A stretch of DNA of 41,477 nt from Flavonifractor plautii ATCC 29863 (GTDB lineage Bacteria; Bacillota; Clostridia; Oscillospirales; Oscillospiraceae), in NCBI RefSeq assembly GCF_000239295.1, contig NZ_JH417696.1, positions 1 to 41,477 on the forward strand, read 5' to 3'. Below the pieces are notes generated by a model, which made no database searches, was not told the DNA's origin, and saw only the letters and a program-made list of their open reading frames with translations. The first letter of the stretch is position 1. Every line of letters starts with the position of its first letter. Shown in pieces: positions 18,737-26,775 of the stretch. Position numbers and translations under genes: made by a program.

Positions 18737-18762
18737 GGCGGAATTCCGCCTCACTTTTGTTT
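18725..18762. terminator. Bidirectional terminator: perfect 38-bp palindrome
   Basis: The sequence is fully self-complementary around the GAATTC centre at 18741-18746, with A/T tails on both sides. It contains the ntpD stop codon and touches the stop of the convergent glycosylase gene, so it terminates both with almost no intergenic DNA. Confidence 0.9.
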
Positions 18763-19328
18763 CAGTATGTGCGCACACAGACCTCCCGGATTTTGGCCTG
18801 GAGGCTCTTCAGATCCTCAAAGCTCTCCGGCCGCTTGCGGGGGTCCCGCAGCAGGGCGGAGGGGTGGTACATGGCCATCATCCACACCCCGGCCTTTTCG
18901 ATCCACTGGCCATGCTCACGGGTGATTTTGAAGTCCTCCTTGATGAGCTTCATAGCGGCGATGCGCCCCAGGCAGACGATGATCTTCGGCTTGAGCAGAG
19001 CCACCTGGTTGCGCAGATAGCCGATACAGGCCTCCTGCTCGATGTTCAGGGGGTCCCGGTTCTGGGGCGGGCGGCACTTGACCATGTTGCCGATGAACAC
19101 CTTCTCCCGCTTCAGGTCGATCATGGCCAGCATATCGTCCAGCAGCTGGCCCGCCCGGCCCACAAAGGGCCGGCCGGTGCGGTCCTCCTGCTCGCCGGGG
19201 CCCTCCCCGATGAACATGACCTCCGCGTCCCTGGCTCCCTCGCCGAACACCACGTTGGTCCGGGTCTCCGCCAGGCCGCACTTCTGACAGTGGATGCACT
19301 CCTCATAGAGGGCGTCCCAATCCTTCAT
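18762..19328 (-). CDS. Uracil-DNA glycosylase, family 4 (iron-sulfur)
   Basis: A 188-residue type-4 uracil-DNA glycosylase that removes uracil from DNA in base-excision repair. The N-terminal CIHCQKCGL (Cys14, Cys17) together with Cys in [13 protein letters not shown] and EQEACIGYL supply the 4Fe-4S ligands. Motif [21 protein letters not shown] and motif B with MYHPSALLR (catalytic-site His) are intact. The start at ATG 19328 is preceded by GAGGTGAGAG. Standard length. It is transcribed alone, convergent with the ATPase operon and divergent from aspS. Confidence 0.95.
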   Translation of the reverse strand: MKDWDALYEECIHCQKCGLAETRTNVVFGEGARDAEVMFIGEGPGEQEDRTGRPFVGRAGQLLDDMLAMIDLKREKVFIGNMVKCRPPQNRDPLNIEQEACIGYLRNQVALLKPKIIVCLGRIAAMKLIKEDFKITREHGQWIEKAGVWMMAMYHPSALLRDPRKRPESFEDLKSLQAKIREVCVRTY

Positions 19329-19358
19329 AGTCTCTCACCTCAGTGTGTGGTTTTCGAC

Positions 19359-19387
19359 ATTGTACCACACCCGCGCCCCCGGTGCAA
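19359..19387 (-). promoter_or_regulatory. Promoter of the uracil-DNA glycosylase gene
   Basis: A minus-strand -35 TTGCAC (19387-19382), 17-bp spacer and -10 TACAAT (19364-19359), about 30 bp before the start codon. Confidence 0.65.
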
Positions 19388-19400
19388 AAAAATTTTGTGC

Positions 19401-19429
19401 TTGACTTTTGCCTTCAAACTGCGTATACT
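19401..19429 (+). promoter_or_regulatory. Promoter of the aspS-gatCAB operon
   Basis: -35 TTGACT (19401-19406), 17-bp spacer, -10 TATACT (19424-19429). Transcription would start near 19436, just before the T-box Stem I. Confidence 0.8.
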
Positions 19430-19435
19430 ACGCTC

Positions 19436-19697
19436 AACAAAGGCAGAGAGAACGACCGCCCCCCGTGAGGGCCGACAGAGAATCCGGGTCACCGACTGAG
19501 AGCCCGGTCCGGCAGGATGGGATGGCGCAACACGTTTGAGCCGGCGTCCCGAGCCCTGGCCTCAGGGGGTAGGCGCGCCCGTCCCACCCGCGTTAAGGGT
19601 TCCGAGTGGCGTCCGTTGCACACGACGGCGCAATTTTGGGTGGTACCGCGGAGTTTGTTCCGTCCCGAAGCTGGAAAACCGGCTTCGGGATTTTTTT
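19436..19697 (+). ncRNA. T-box riboswitch, best specifier AAC (Asn)
   Basis: The canonical T-box core TGGTACCGCG (19641-19650, tRNA-acceptor bulge TGGT at 19641-19644) lies just before a strong terminator. Upstream, Stem I can be drawn: GGC/GCC base (19442-19444 with 19540-19542), a kink-turn-like AGAGAG/TGA, a short AACG/CGTT helix (19451-19454 with 19533-19536), then an open loop. The apical part has CCGGG...CCCGG around 19493-19506. The loop on the 3' side reads CAACA, giving codon AAC (19529-19531) followed by the usual purine. Uncharged tRNA-Asn would therefore favour readthrough into aspS-gatCAB. The manual fold fixes the specifier with moderate certainty. Confidence 0.9.
19663..19697 (+). 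terminator. T-box regulated terminator
   Basis: TCCCGAAGCTGG (19663-19674) pairs with CCGGCTTCGGGA (19679-19690), with loop AAAA and one G-U pair, followed by seven T. It competes with the antiterminator built on the T-box core just upstream. Confidence 0.92.
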
Positions 19698-19726
19698 ATT
19701 CTTTTTTGCAGAAAGGTGTGATTGGC

Positions 19727-21016
19727 ATGGAAGTTCTGGCAACGAAATTTGACGCGGCGGTGGTGGGCCGGAATAACCGGGCCGTCACCCTGCACGGGAT
19801 GGTGCACGCCCTGCGGGATCTGGGCGGGGTCACCTTCCTCACCCTGCGCACCCGGGAGGGGCTGGTCCAGTGCGTCTGTCCCCGGCGTCCCGAGGGGGTG
19901 CGCGAGGAGTGCGCCGTCTCTGTCTCCGGCGTGCTCCGGCCCGAGCCCCGGGCGCCCGGCGGGGCGGAGCTGGCGGAGGCCCGGTTCACGGTGCTCTCCC
20001 GGCCCGCCGCGCCCCCGCCGGTGCCCCTGTCCAAAAAGAGTTCCGTCAGCCTGGACACGGAGCTCTCCCTCCGCCCGGTGACCCTCCGCGCCCCCCGCGC
20101 CCGGGCGGTGTTCCGCATCCAGGCGGCCGTCTGCCGGGCCTTCCGGGAGTTTCTCCAGGGGGAGGGCTTTACCGAGATCCACACCCCCAAGCTGGGCCGG
20201 GCCGGGGCCGAGGGAGGCTCCAGCCAGTTCCGGCTGGACTATTTCGGCCGGAAAGCTGTGCTGGCCCAGTCCCCCCAGCTCTACAAGCAGGCCATGGTGG
20301 GGGTGTTTGAGCGGGTGTATGAGATCGGCCCGGTGTTCCGGGCGGAGAAGCACGCCACCCAGCGGCACCTGAACGAATATACCTCCCTGGATCTGGAGAT
20401 GGGCTTTCTCCACTCCTTTACCGACCTGATGGCGCTGGAGCAGGGCTTTCTGCGCCGCCTTGTGGCCCTGCTCCGGCAGGAATACGCCGGAGAGCTGGCC
20501 CTGCTGGGTGCGGAGCTGCCCGATGCGGAGCACATACCCGCCGTCCGCTTTGACGAGGCCAAGCGCCTGGCGGCGGAGGCCTACGGCTATGCCATCCGGG
20601 AGCCCTACGATCTGGAGCCGGAGGAGGAGCAGCACATCGGCCGGTACGCCAAGGAGGTGTGGGGCAGCGACTTCGTGTTCGTCACCCACTACCCCGGCAG
20701 GAAGCGTCCCTTCTACACCATGGACGATCCGGAAGACCCCCGGTACACCCTCTCCTTCGATCTGCTCTTCCGGGGGATGGAGATCACCACCGGCGGCCAG
20801 CGTATCCACAATTACGGCCAGCAGGTGGAAAAGTTAAAGGCGCGGGGCATGGAGCCGGAGGATTTTTCGGGCTACCTGCTGTTCCACAAGCACGGCGCGC
20901 CGCCCCACGGCGGCCTGGGCATCGGCCTGGAGCGGCTGACCATGCAGCTCTGCGGCCTGGACAACATCCGCCGGGCCAGCCTGTTTCCCCGGGACCGGAC
21001 CAGGCTTGAGCCATAA
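19727..21016 (+). CDS. aspS: Aspartyl-tRNA synthetase, archaeal type, probably non-discriminating
   Basis: A 429-residue class II synthetase: N-terminal OB-fold anticodon domain (about 15-100), then the catalytic core. Motif 2 region FRAEKHATQRHLNEYTSLDLEMGF and motif 3 region GGLGIGLERLTMQL are intact, and the TTGGQRIHNY block is typical. The short length, without the bacterial GAD insertion, marks the archaeal/AspS2 type. Such enzymes often charge both tRNA-Asp and tRNA-Asn with aspartate. Linkage to gatCAB and an Asn-type T-box strongly suggests it makes Asp-tRNA-Asn for amidation. The start at ATG 19727 follows GAAAGGTG. Confidence 0.93.
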   Translation: MEVLATKFDAAVVGRNNRAVTLHGMVHALRDLGGVTFLTLRTREGLVQCVCPRRPEGVREECAVSVSGVLRPEPRAPGGAELAEARFTVLSRPAAPPPVPLSKKSSVSLDTELSLRPVTLRAPRARAVFRIQAAVCRAFREFLQGEGFTEIHTPKLGRAGAEGGSSQFRLDYFGRKAVLAQSPQLYKQAMVGVFERVYEIGPVFRAEKHATQRHLNEYTSLDLEMGFLHSFTDLMALEQGFLRRLVALLRQEYAGELALLGAELPDAEHIPAVRFDEAKRLAAEAYGYAIREPYDLEPEEEQHIGRYAKEVWGSDFVFVTHYPGRKRPFYTMDDPEDPRYTLSFDLLFRGMEITTGGQRIHNYGQQVEKLKARGMEPEDFSGYLLFHKHGAPPHGGLGIGLERLTMQLCGLDNIRRASLFPRDRTRLEP

Positions 21017-21075
21017 GGAGCGGGGGCGGGCGCGGTTCGCCCCCCAGACAGCGAAGAAAAGGAGGAACCCTTCCC

Positions 21076-21363
21076 ATGAACATTACCGAAGCGCGAATTG
21101 AACATCTGTCCGATCTGGCCCGCCTCTCCCTCCCCGGCGGGGAGAAGGAGGAGATCGCCCGGGAGCTGGAGCGAATTCTGGACTACATGGCGGTGCTGGG
21201 CGGTCTGGACACCGCCGGCGCGGAGCCGCTGAGCCACGTTTTCCCGCTGAAAAACGTCCTGCGCCCCGATGAAACCGCCCCCTCCGCCGACCGGGCGGCT
21301 CTGCTGGCCGGGGCCCCGGCCGCCGACGGGGAGAGCTTTCTCGTCCCCAAAGCCGTGGAGTGA
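21076..21363 (+). CDS. gatC: Asp/Glu-tRNA amidotransferase subunit C
   Basis: A 95-residue small subunit that wraps around GatA and stabilises the GatAB complex. The ITEARIEHLSDLARLSLPGGEKEEIARELERILDYM helical N-terminus and the PLSHVFPLKNVLRPDE segment are family features. GGAGG sits before the ATG. It lies 59 bp after aspS and 8 bp before gatA. Confidence 0.95.
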   Translation: MNITEARIEHLSDLARLSLPGGEKEEIARELERILDYMAVLGGLDTAGAEPLSHVFPLKNVLRPDETAPSADRAALLAGAPAADGESFLVPKAVE

Positions 21364-21371
21364 GGTGGAAT

Positions 21372-22832
21372 ATGGAGCTGTATGAACTGACTGCCCTGGA
21401 GCTGGCCGGGCAGCTCCAGGCCGGAGCCGTCACCCAGGCCGAGGCCATTGCCGCCGCCGCCGGGCGGATTGCCGCCTGCCAGCCGGGCAACAACGCCTTT
21501 ATCACCGTGGCGGATTCGCCCGCCCCCGCCCCCGCACTGTCCGCCTCCCCCCTGGCCGGGGTGCCCATGGCCTGCAAGGACAACATCTGCACCAGGGGAA
21601 TGCGCACCACCTGCGCCTCCAAAATCCTGGGGGACTTCACCCCCTGCTACGACGCCACCGCCGTGGAGCGCCTGACCGCCGCTGGGGCGGTGTCCATGGG
21701 CAAGCTGAACCTGGACGAGTTCGCCATGGGCTCCACCTGTGAGACCTCCTGTTACGGCCCGGCGAAAAACCCCTGGGATCTCACCCGCTCCCCCGGCGGC
21801 TCCTCCGGCGGGGCGGCCGCCGCGGTAGCGGTCGGGGAGGTGTGGTACGCCATCGGCTCGGACACCGGAGGCTCCATCCGCCAGCCCGCCGCCCACTGCG
21901 GCGTCACCGGCATGAAGCCCACCTACGGCTCCGTGTCCCGGTACGGCCTGGTCGCCTACGCCTCCTCCCTGGATCAGCTCGGCCCCATCGCCCGCTCCGC
22001 CGCCGACTGCGCGGCGGTGCTGGAGCTCCTCCGTGGGCGGGATCCCCGGGACGCCACCAGTCTGGAGCTCCCCACCGGGGGACTGCTCTGCGCCCTCACC
22101 GGCGACGTGCGGGGCAGGCGCATCGGCCTGCCCGCCGAGTGCTTCGGCGGCGCGCTGGAGCCGGAGGTGGCCGCCGCCGTCCGGGCCGCCGCCGGGGTGC
22201 TCCGGGCGCGGGGCGCGGTGGTGGAGGAGTGCTCCCTGCCCCTGCTGGACTACGCGGTGCCCGCCTACTACATCCTGGCCTGCGCCGAGGCCTCCTCCAA
22301 CCTGGCCCGGTTCGACGGGGTGAAATTCGGCTGGCGGGCGGAGGGCTGCGGCAGTCTGGAGGAGCTGTACCGCAGAACCCGCACCGAGGGCTTCGGCCCG
22401 GAGGTGAAGAAGCGGATTCTTCTGGGCACCTTCGTCCTCTCCGCGGACTGCTACGACTCCTATTACAAAAAGGCCCTCCAGGCCAGGGCCAGGCTGAAGG
22501 CCGCCTTTGACGCGGTCTTCCAGAGGTACGATCTGCTCCTCACCCCGGTGGCCCCCACCACCGCCCCCCGGCTGGGGGAGGGCCTGGCCGACCCGCTGAG
22601 CCTTTACCTGAGCGATATCTACACCGTCCCCGCCAACCTGGCGGGCCTGCCCGCCCTGTCCATGCCCTGCGGCTTCGACCGGGGCGGCCTGCCCATCGGC
22701 GCCCAGCTCATCGGCCCGGCCCTGGGGGATCTGGCGGTGCTGGACGCCGCCCACGCCTACCAGCAGGAGACCGACTGGCACCGCCGCCATCCGGACACGC
22801 CTGCAGCCGCCAAAGGAGGTGACGCGCTGTGA
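21372..22832 (+). CDS. gatA: Asp/Glu-tRNA amidotransferase subunit A (glutaminase)
   Basis: A 486-residue amidase-signature enzyme that frees ammonia from glutamine and channels it to GatB. The catalytic triad is visible with correct spacing: Lys69 in MACKDNI, Ser144 in RSPGGSSGG and Ser168 in GSDTGGSIRQPA. GMKPTYGSVSRYGLVAYASSLDQ is a GatA hallmark. The start at ATG 21372 follows GAGGTGG. The stop overlaps the gatB GTG as GTGA, indicating coupled translation. Confidence 0.96.
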   Translation: MELYELTALELAGQLQAGAVTQAEAIAAAAGRIAACQPGNNAFITVADSPAPAPALSASPLAGVPMACKDNICTRGMRTTCASKILGDFTPCYDATAVERLTAAGAVSMGKLNLDEFAMGSTCETSCYGPAKNPWDLTRSPGGSSGGAAAAVAVGEVWYAIGSDTGGSIRQPAAHCGVTGMKPTYGSVSRYGLVAYASSLDQLGPIARSAADCAAVLELLRGRDPRDATSLELPTGGLLCALTGDVRGRRIGLPAECFGGALEPEVAAAVRAAAGVLRARGAVVEECSLPLLDYAVPAYYILACAEASSNLARFDGVKFGWRAEGCGSLEELYRRTRTEGFGPEVKKRILLGTFVLSADCYDSYYKKALQARARLKAAFDAVFQRYDLLLTPVAPTTAPRLGEGLADPLSLYLSDIYTVPANLAGLPALSMPCGFDRGGLPIGAQLIGPALGDLAVLDAAHAYQQETDWHRRHPDTPAAAKGGDAL

Positions 22833-24250
22833 ACTGGGAAACCGTAATCGGCCTGGAGACTCATGTGGAGCTGGCCACCAAAAGCAAAATCTTCTGCGCC
22901 TGCACCACCGCGTTCGGCGGCGCGCCCAACACCCACTGCTGCCCGGTGTGCACCGGCATGCCGGGGGCGCTGCCCGTGCTCAACGGGAAGGTGGTGGAGT
23001 ACGCCGTCCGGGCCGCCCTGGCCCTGGGCTGCACCGTCACCCGGTACAGCCGGTTCGACCGGAAAAACTACTTCTACCCCGATCTGCCCAAGGCCTACCA
23101 GATCTCCCAGCTCTATCTGCCCATCGGCCGGGACGGGACGGTGGAGGTGGGGGGCCGCACCGTGGGCATTCACGAGCTGCACATGGAGGAGGACGCGGGC
23201 AAGCTGATCCACGACCCCTGGACGGAGCAGACCAAAATCGACTACAACCGCTGCGGCGTGCCTCTCATCGAGATTGTCACCGAGCCCGACTTCCGCACGG
23301 CGGAGGAGGTGGTCGCCTACCTGGAGTGGCTGCGGGAGACCCTGCAATACCTGGGCGTCTCCGACTGCAAGATGCAGGAGGGCTCCCTCCGGTGCGACGT
23401 GAACCTGTCGGTGCGCCCGGCGGGCTCGGACACGCTGGGCACCCGCACCGAGCTGAAAAACCTCAGCTCCTTCAAGGCCATCCGCCGGGCCATCTACTAT
23501 GAGGCCCGGCGGCAGATCGAACGGCTGGAGGCGGGCGGCCGGGTGGTGCAGGAGACCCGGCGCTGGGACGAGAACAAGGACGCCTCCTATCCCATGCGCT
23601 CCAAGGAGGACGCCCAGGACTACCGCTACTTCCCCGAGCCGGATCTTCCGCCCCTGGAGCTGAGCGAGGCCTACATCCAGGCGCTGCGGGCCAGCCAGCC
23701 GGAGCTGGCTACGGCCAAGCGGGCCCGCTATCAGGCCGCCTGGGGCCTGGGCCCCTACGACGCGGAGATGCTCACCTCCCAGAAGGCCCTGGCCCGCTTT
23801 TTCGAGGAGACGGTGGCCCTGGGGGCGGAGCCCAAGCAGGCGGCCAACTGGCTCATGGGGCCGGTACTGGCCCAGCTCTCCGCCCACGGCCTGGAGGCCA
23901 GGGACATGGCCCTGACGCCCCCCACCCTGGCCCGGCTGATCCAGTTGGTGAAGGAGGGGCAGCTCAACCGCAACACCGCCGTCAAAGTGTGCGAGGCGGT
24001 CTTCGAGACCGACGGCGACGTGGACGCGTATGTGGCCGCCCACGGTCTGGCCCAGGTGTCCGACGCGGGCCTGGTGGCCCAGGTGGTGGAGCAAGTGCTC
24101 TCCGCCAATGAAAAATCGGTGGCCGACTACCGCTCCGGCAAGGAGAAGGCCTTCGGCTTCCTGGTGGGGCAGGTCATGCGCCAGCTCAGGGGCCAGGCGG
24201 CCCCGGCGGTGGTGCGTCAGGTGCTGCTGGAACAGTTGGCGGAGCAATAA
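22829..24250 (+). CDS. gatB: Asp/Glu-tRNA amidotransferase subunit B
   Basis: A 473-residue subunit that activates the side chain of mischarged Asp-tRNA-Asn (or Glu-tRNA-Gln) with ATP and amidates it. The N-terminal VIGLETHVEL block, the zinc cysteines (FCAC at 22-25 and CCPVC at 37-41), NYFYPDLPKAYQISQ, the GVPLIEIVTEPD catalytic region and the C-terminal YqeY-like tail (EKAFGFLVGQVMRQLRGQ) are all present. The GTG start overlaps the gatA stop after AAAGGAGG. Last gene of the T-box operon. Confidence 0.97.
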   Translation: MNWETVIGLETHVELATKSKIFCACTTAFGGAPNTHCCPVCTGMPGALPVLNGKVVEYAVRAALALGCTVTRYSRFDRKNYFYPDLPKAYQISQLYLPIGRDGTVEVGGRTVGIHELHMEEDAGKLIHDPWTEQTKIDYNRCGVPLIEIVTEPDFRTAEEVVAYLEWLRETLQYLGVSDCKMQEGSLRCDVNLSVRPAGSDTLGTRTELKNLSSFKAIRRAIYYEARRQIERLEAGGRVVQETRRWDENKDASYPMRSKEDAQDYRYFPEPDLPPLELSEAYIQALRASQPELATAKRARYQAAWGLGPYDAEMLTSQKALARFFEETVALGAEPKQAANWLMGPVLAQLSAHGLEARDMALTPPTLARLIQLVKEGQLNRNTAVKVCEAVFETDGDVDAYVAAHGLAQVSDAGLVAQVVEQVLSANEKSVADYRSGKEKAFGFLVGQVMRQLRGQAAPAVVRQVLLEQLAEQ

Positions 24251-24254
24251 CAAT

Positions 24255-24284
24255 GTGCGGGCCGGTCTTTTGACCGGCCCGCAC
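24255..24284 (+). terminator. Terminator of the aspS-gatCAB operon
   Basis: Thirteen-base perfect arms 24255-24267 and 24272-24284 with a TTTT loop, 5 nt after the gatB stop. The T tract after it is poor (GGTGTTTG). It may also serve the convergent SLH gene. Confidence 0.8.
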
Positions 24285-24319
24285 GGTGTTTGCCCCTTCC
24301 GCCGCGGCTTCACAAATCA

Positions 24320-26521
24320 CTACGAAAGCCCGGTACAGCCGTCCAGCACCTGTCCGCCCTGGAGCAGCTCCAGCTTCTCCAGCGCGGGGCTGCCCTCCAG
24401 CAGGAAGTGGAAGGTCTGGCCGGGATAGACCCGCTGGGTCAGGCTCTGCCCGCCTCCGTAGGTGAGGCGGACGGTGAGGCTGTCCCCCCGCTCGCCGCCC
24501 ACCGCGCCGAAGATCACGGTGCCGCCCCCGGAGCCCAGCCGGGCGGCGGAGAGTTTGCCCGGCTCCGGCGCGGGGCACTCGTTGGCGGTCAGCTCATGCC
24601 AGCGGCCGTCCGTCCCGCTCCGCTCCAGACCGCTGGCCCGGAGGGTGGTGTGGGCCTCATCCCAGGAAAGAACCACATAGCCAGGCCCAGCGGGAAAGAC
24701 GGCGTCCACGCTCCGGTTCGGCTGCTCCCGCTGGAAGTCCGCCTGGGGGCCCGAGGACAGGGGGCCGAAGCCCGCGCTGCCCACGCAGTTCTGGCCCGCC
24801 TCGCTCACCATGAACTCCGCCAGCCGCCGGGCGGGGGCGTCCTCCGGCTCGCCGGCCCGGAGCACCAGGTAGTTGTACCCCGCCAGGGGGTAGCTTCCGT
24901 CGGCGATGGTCTCATCCGAGGGGAGCACCCCATCCACCGCCAGCAGCTTGAGCTCCCCTCCGCCCGCGTCGCCCAGGAGCCAATAGCTATTTACATAATA
25001 ATAGTACACACTATAGCCCATGGCGTAAGCCAGGGGGTCGGTGGTCATGGCCCCGGCCACATCGGTGAGGGCGGAGGACATGGCGTAGGAGGTGAGGACA
25101 TTGTGCACGTCGGGGCTGAGGGAGAGCTTTCCGCCCTCCAGGAAATACTGCTCCATCAGGGCGTGGGAGCCGCTGTCGGTGTTGCGGCGGTAGGGCAGCA
25201 GCTCCGCGTCCGGGCCGCCTATCTGATTCCAATTCGTATATTTCCCGTACACATATATGTCCTGTATTTGCTTTTGGGTCAGCCCGGTGACAGAGTTCTC
25301 CGCGTTGGTGAAGAACACCATGGCGTCATAGGCGATGGGAATGTACTCCAGTTCCACCCCCGCCGCCTCCGCCTGGGCCTTCAGCTCCTCCGAGGGCAGG
25401 GTGGCGGCGAAGAGGGCGTCCACCTCCCCGTTGATGAGCCGCTCGTAGGACTCATGGCTCTTGGAGTGGCTCTCCGGGAACTGCGGATGGTTGTCATAAT
25501 TCCAGAAGAGCGCCCCGTACACCGCCCTGGTATAGGGGTAGGTGGAGGTGGAGCCGTCGACGACGGGCATGGTCTCGTCAAAGCCCCAGTCGATGGCCGT
25601 CTGGGTGGGGTACCAGGGCAGGCGGGTACGGGCGTCGTCCAGGAAGGTGATCGCCTCGCCCCGGGTAGCGGGCCTGTCCCACTCTGCCAGCTCCTCCACT
25701 CCGGGCTCCCCGTAGACCGGGTCGGTCTCTCCGGTGGACCGCTGGGTGAAGATGCCCAGGCCCTGTTTATCAAAGGCCAGATAGGACGCTAAAGCCCAGT
25801 CCGGAATCTCCCCGGCATCGACCAGAGTCAGCTCCGCCGCCGTTCCCCCCTCCGGTATGGTCAGCCAGCCCACCGCCTCCATGGCCCGGGCAGCCATGAC
25901 GGTGAGCTCTCCCCGGGTCACCAGCCGGTCGGGGTGGAAATAGGCGTCCTCCGCCGCCAGTCCGCCGGCCCGGGCGGCGGAGGCGGTATCATAATACCAG
26001 TCGCCGGGCTCCGCGTCGGCGTAGCCGGGGTCGCCGCCGGGCTCCAGGGACAGCAGGCGGCAGATCAGGGCGAAGGCCTCCGCCCGCGTCAGGGCGGCGT
26101 CGGGGTTCAGATTGCCCGCGTGATCCCCCTGGAGCACTCCCCGGAGATACAGCTCCTTTGCGCCGCCGGGGTCGTTGTAGTACTCGTGCCCCTTCCAGAC
26201 CGTGATGCAGTCGGGGAAGCGGTGCTCCTCCCCCTGAAAGACCTCCAGGGGCCGCTCCGCCTCCTCCGCTGGGACGGTGGCGAAGAGCCAGCCCTGCTGG
26301 TAGTCGCTGGTGAGGGGCACTGGCTCCCCCGTGTCGGCGTACCGCACCGCGAGGAGGGTCTGCTCCGACCAATCCAGGGCCTCCCCCTGGGGGCAGGGCA
26401 CCCGGAGGGTCACATAATCTCCGCCCGGCTCGCTCCGGCTCCACCCCTTCGCCTCCTCTGCCGCCCGGGCGGCGGGGCACAGCAGGGCCAGACAGAGGCC
26501 CAGCGCCAGTATTCGCTTCAT
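24320..26521 (-). CDS. SLH-domain protein fused to a PstS-like substrate-binding domain
   Basis: A 733-residue secreted protein with a signal peptide (about 1-20, cleavage after ARA). Three S-layer-homology repeats follow a short N-terminal domain: about 115-158 (NLNPDAALTRAEAFALICRLL), 165-215 (YFHPDRLVTRGELTVMAARAM) and 233-298 (ending ATRGEAITFLDDA). A PstS-like phosphate-binding domain (about 315-620) has DGSTSTYPYTRAV at its first ligand loop, IAYDAMVFFTNAENSVTGLTQKQIQDIY, and RRNTDSGSHALMEQYF. A beta-rich tail follows. SLH repeats hold proteins to cell-wall polymers, so this is a wall-tethered binding protein instead of a lipoprotein. No transporter genes are adjacent. ATG 26521 is followed directly by a good signal sequence. 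Confidence 0.88.
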   Translation of the reverse strand: MKRILALGLCLALLCPAARAAEEAKGWSRSEPGGDYVTLRVPCPQGEALDWSEQTLLAVRYADTGEPVPLTSDYQQGWLFATVPAEEAERPLEVFQGEEHRFPDCITVWKGHEYYNDPGGAKELYLRGVLQGDHAGNLNPDAALTRAEAFALICRLLSLEPGGDPGYADAEPGDWYYDTASAARAGGLAAEDAYFHPDRLVTRGELTVMAARAMEAVGWLTIPEGGTAAELTLVDAGEIPDWALASYLAFDKQGLGIFTQRSTGETDPVYGEPGVEELAEWDRPATRGEAITFLDDARTRLPWYPTQTAIDWGFDETMPVVDGSTSTYPYTRAVYGALFWNYDNHPQFPESHSKSHESYERLINGEVDALFAATLPSEELKAQAEAAGVELEYIPIAYDAMVFFTNAENSVTGLTQKQIQDIYVYGKYTNWNQIGGPDAELLPYRRNTDSGSHALMEQYFLEGGKLSLSPDVHNVLTSYAMSSALTDVAGAMTTDPLAYAMGYSVYYYYVNSYWLLGDAGGGELKLLAVDGVLPSDETIADGSYPLAGYNYLVLRAGEPEDAPARRLAEFMVSEAGQNCVGSAGFGPLSSGPQADFQREQPNRSVDAVFPAGPGYVVLSWDEAHTTLRASGLERSGTDGRWHELTANECPAPEPGKLSAARLGSGGGTVIFGAVGGERGDSLTVRLTYGGGQSLTQRVYPGQTFHFLLEGSPALEKLELLQGGQVLDGCTGLS

Positions 26522-26557
26522 GGTACACACTCCCTTCAACATTCGATTCCTATTTGT

Positions 26558-26586
26558 ATTATAGCTCCCCTGGTTTTCCCGGACAA
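26558..26586 (-). promoter_or_regulatory. Promoter of the SLH/PstS-like gene
   Basis: A minus-strand -35 TTGTCC (26586-26581), 17-bp spacer and -10 TATAAT (26563-26558), 37 bp before the start codon. No Pho-box-like direct repeats were seen. Confidence 0.7.
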
Positions 26587-26634
26587 GTTACAGAGCAATA
26601 ACAAATGGTAAAAAAAGCTGGTACAGCCGGGGGG

Positions 26635-26663
26635 TTGACAGGGGGCGGTCTTTCTGTTATCTT
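26635..26663 (+). promoter_or_regulatory. Promoter of the MATE leader transcript
   Basis: -35 TTGACA (26635-26640), 17-bp spacer, -10 TATCTT (26658-26663). Initiation near 26670 gives a leader of about 105 nt before the terminator at 26719-26775. Confidence 0.75.
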
Positions 26664-26675
26664 AATACCCGACAG

Positions 26676-26729
26676 ATGAATGCCCTGTGGCTTCCCGTTT
26701 ATCACCGGATAAGTGTGAAACGTGCCTGA
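26676..26729 (+). CDS. Possible 17-residue leader peptide
   Basis: ATG at 26676, only about 6 nt after the predicted transcription start, opens a frame of 17 codons (MNALWLPVYHRISVKRA) ending in TGA at 26727-26729. Its last four codons, including the stop, run through the 5' arm of the terminator. That is the geometry of ribosome-controlled attenuators before antibiotic-resistance genes. There is no ribosome-binding site, so it would have to be leaderless, and a chance frame of this length is quite possible. Confidence 0.3.
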   Translation: MNALWLPVYHRISVKRA

Positions 26730-26775
26730 ACCGATTCCGTAGGTCTTAGAAGGAATCGGCCCAGGCACGTTTTTT
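26719..26775 (+). terminator. Intrinsic terminator in the MATE leader
   Basis: Outer arms AACGTGCCTG (26719-26728) and CAGGCACGTT (26762-26771) and inner arms CCGATTCC (26731-26738) and GGAATCGG (26752-26759) form a long stem followed by six T (26770-26775). It lies 32 nt before the MATE start codon. Confidence 0.92.

Larger units (their letters stand above)
26670..26775 (+). ncRNA. Terminated leader RNA upstream of MATE (attenuator or riboswitch candidate)
   Basis: Between a good promoter and the MATE start the transcript meets a strong intrinsic terminator, so expression requires readthrough. Helices visible in the leader are ACAG/CTGT (26672-26675 with 26685-26688) and TTATC-ACCG-GATAA (26699-26712). 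An alternative pairing of GGC..CGTT (26689-26699) with AACG.GCC (26719-26726) could block the terminator's 5' arm. MATE genes in clostridia are known targets of guanidine-IV (mepA) riboswitches. I cannot confirm the consensus by eye, so the class is left open. Confidence 0.6.
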
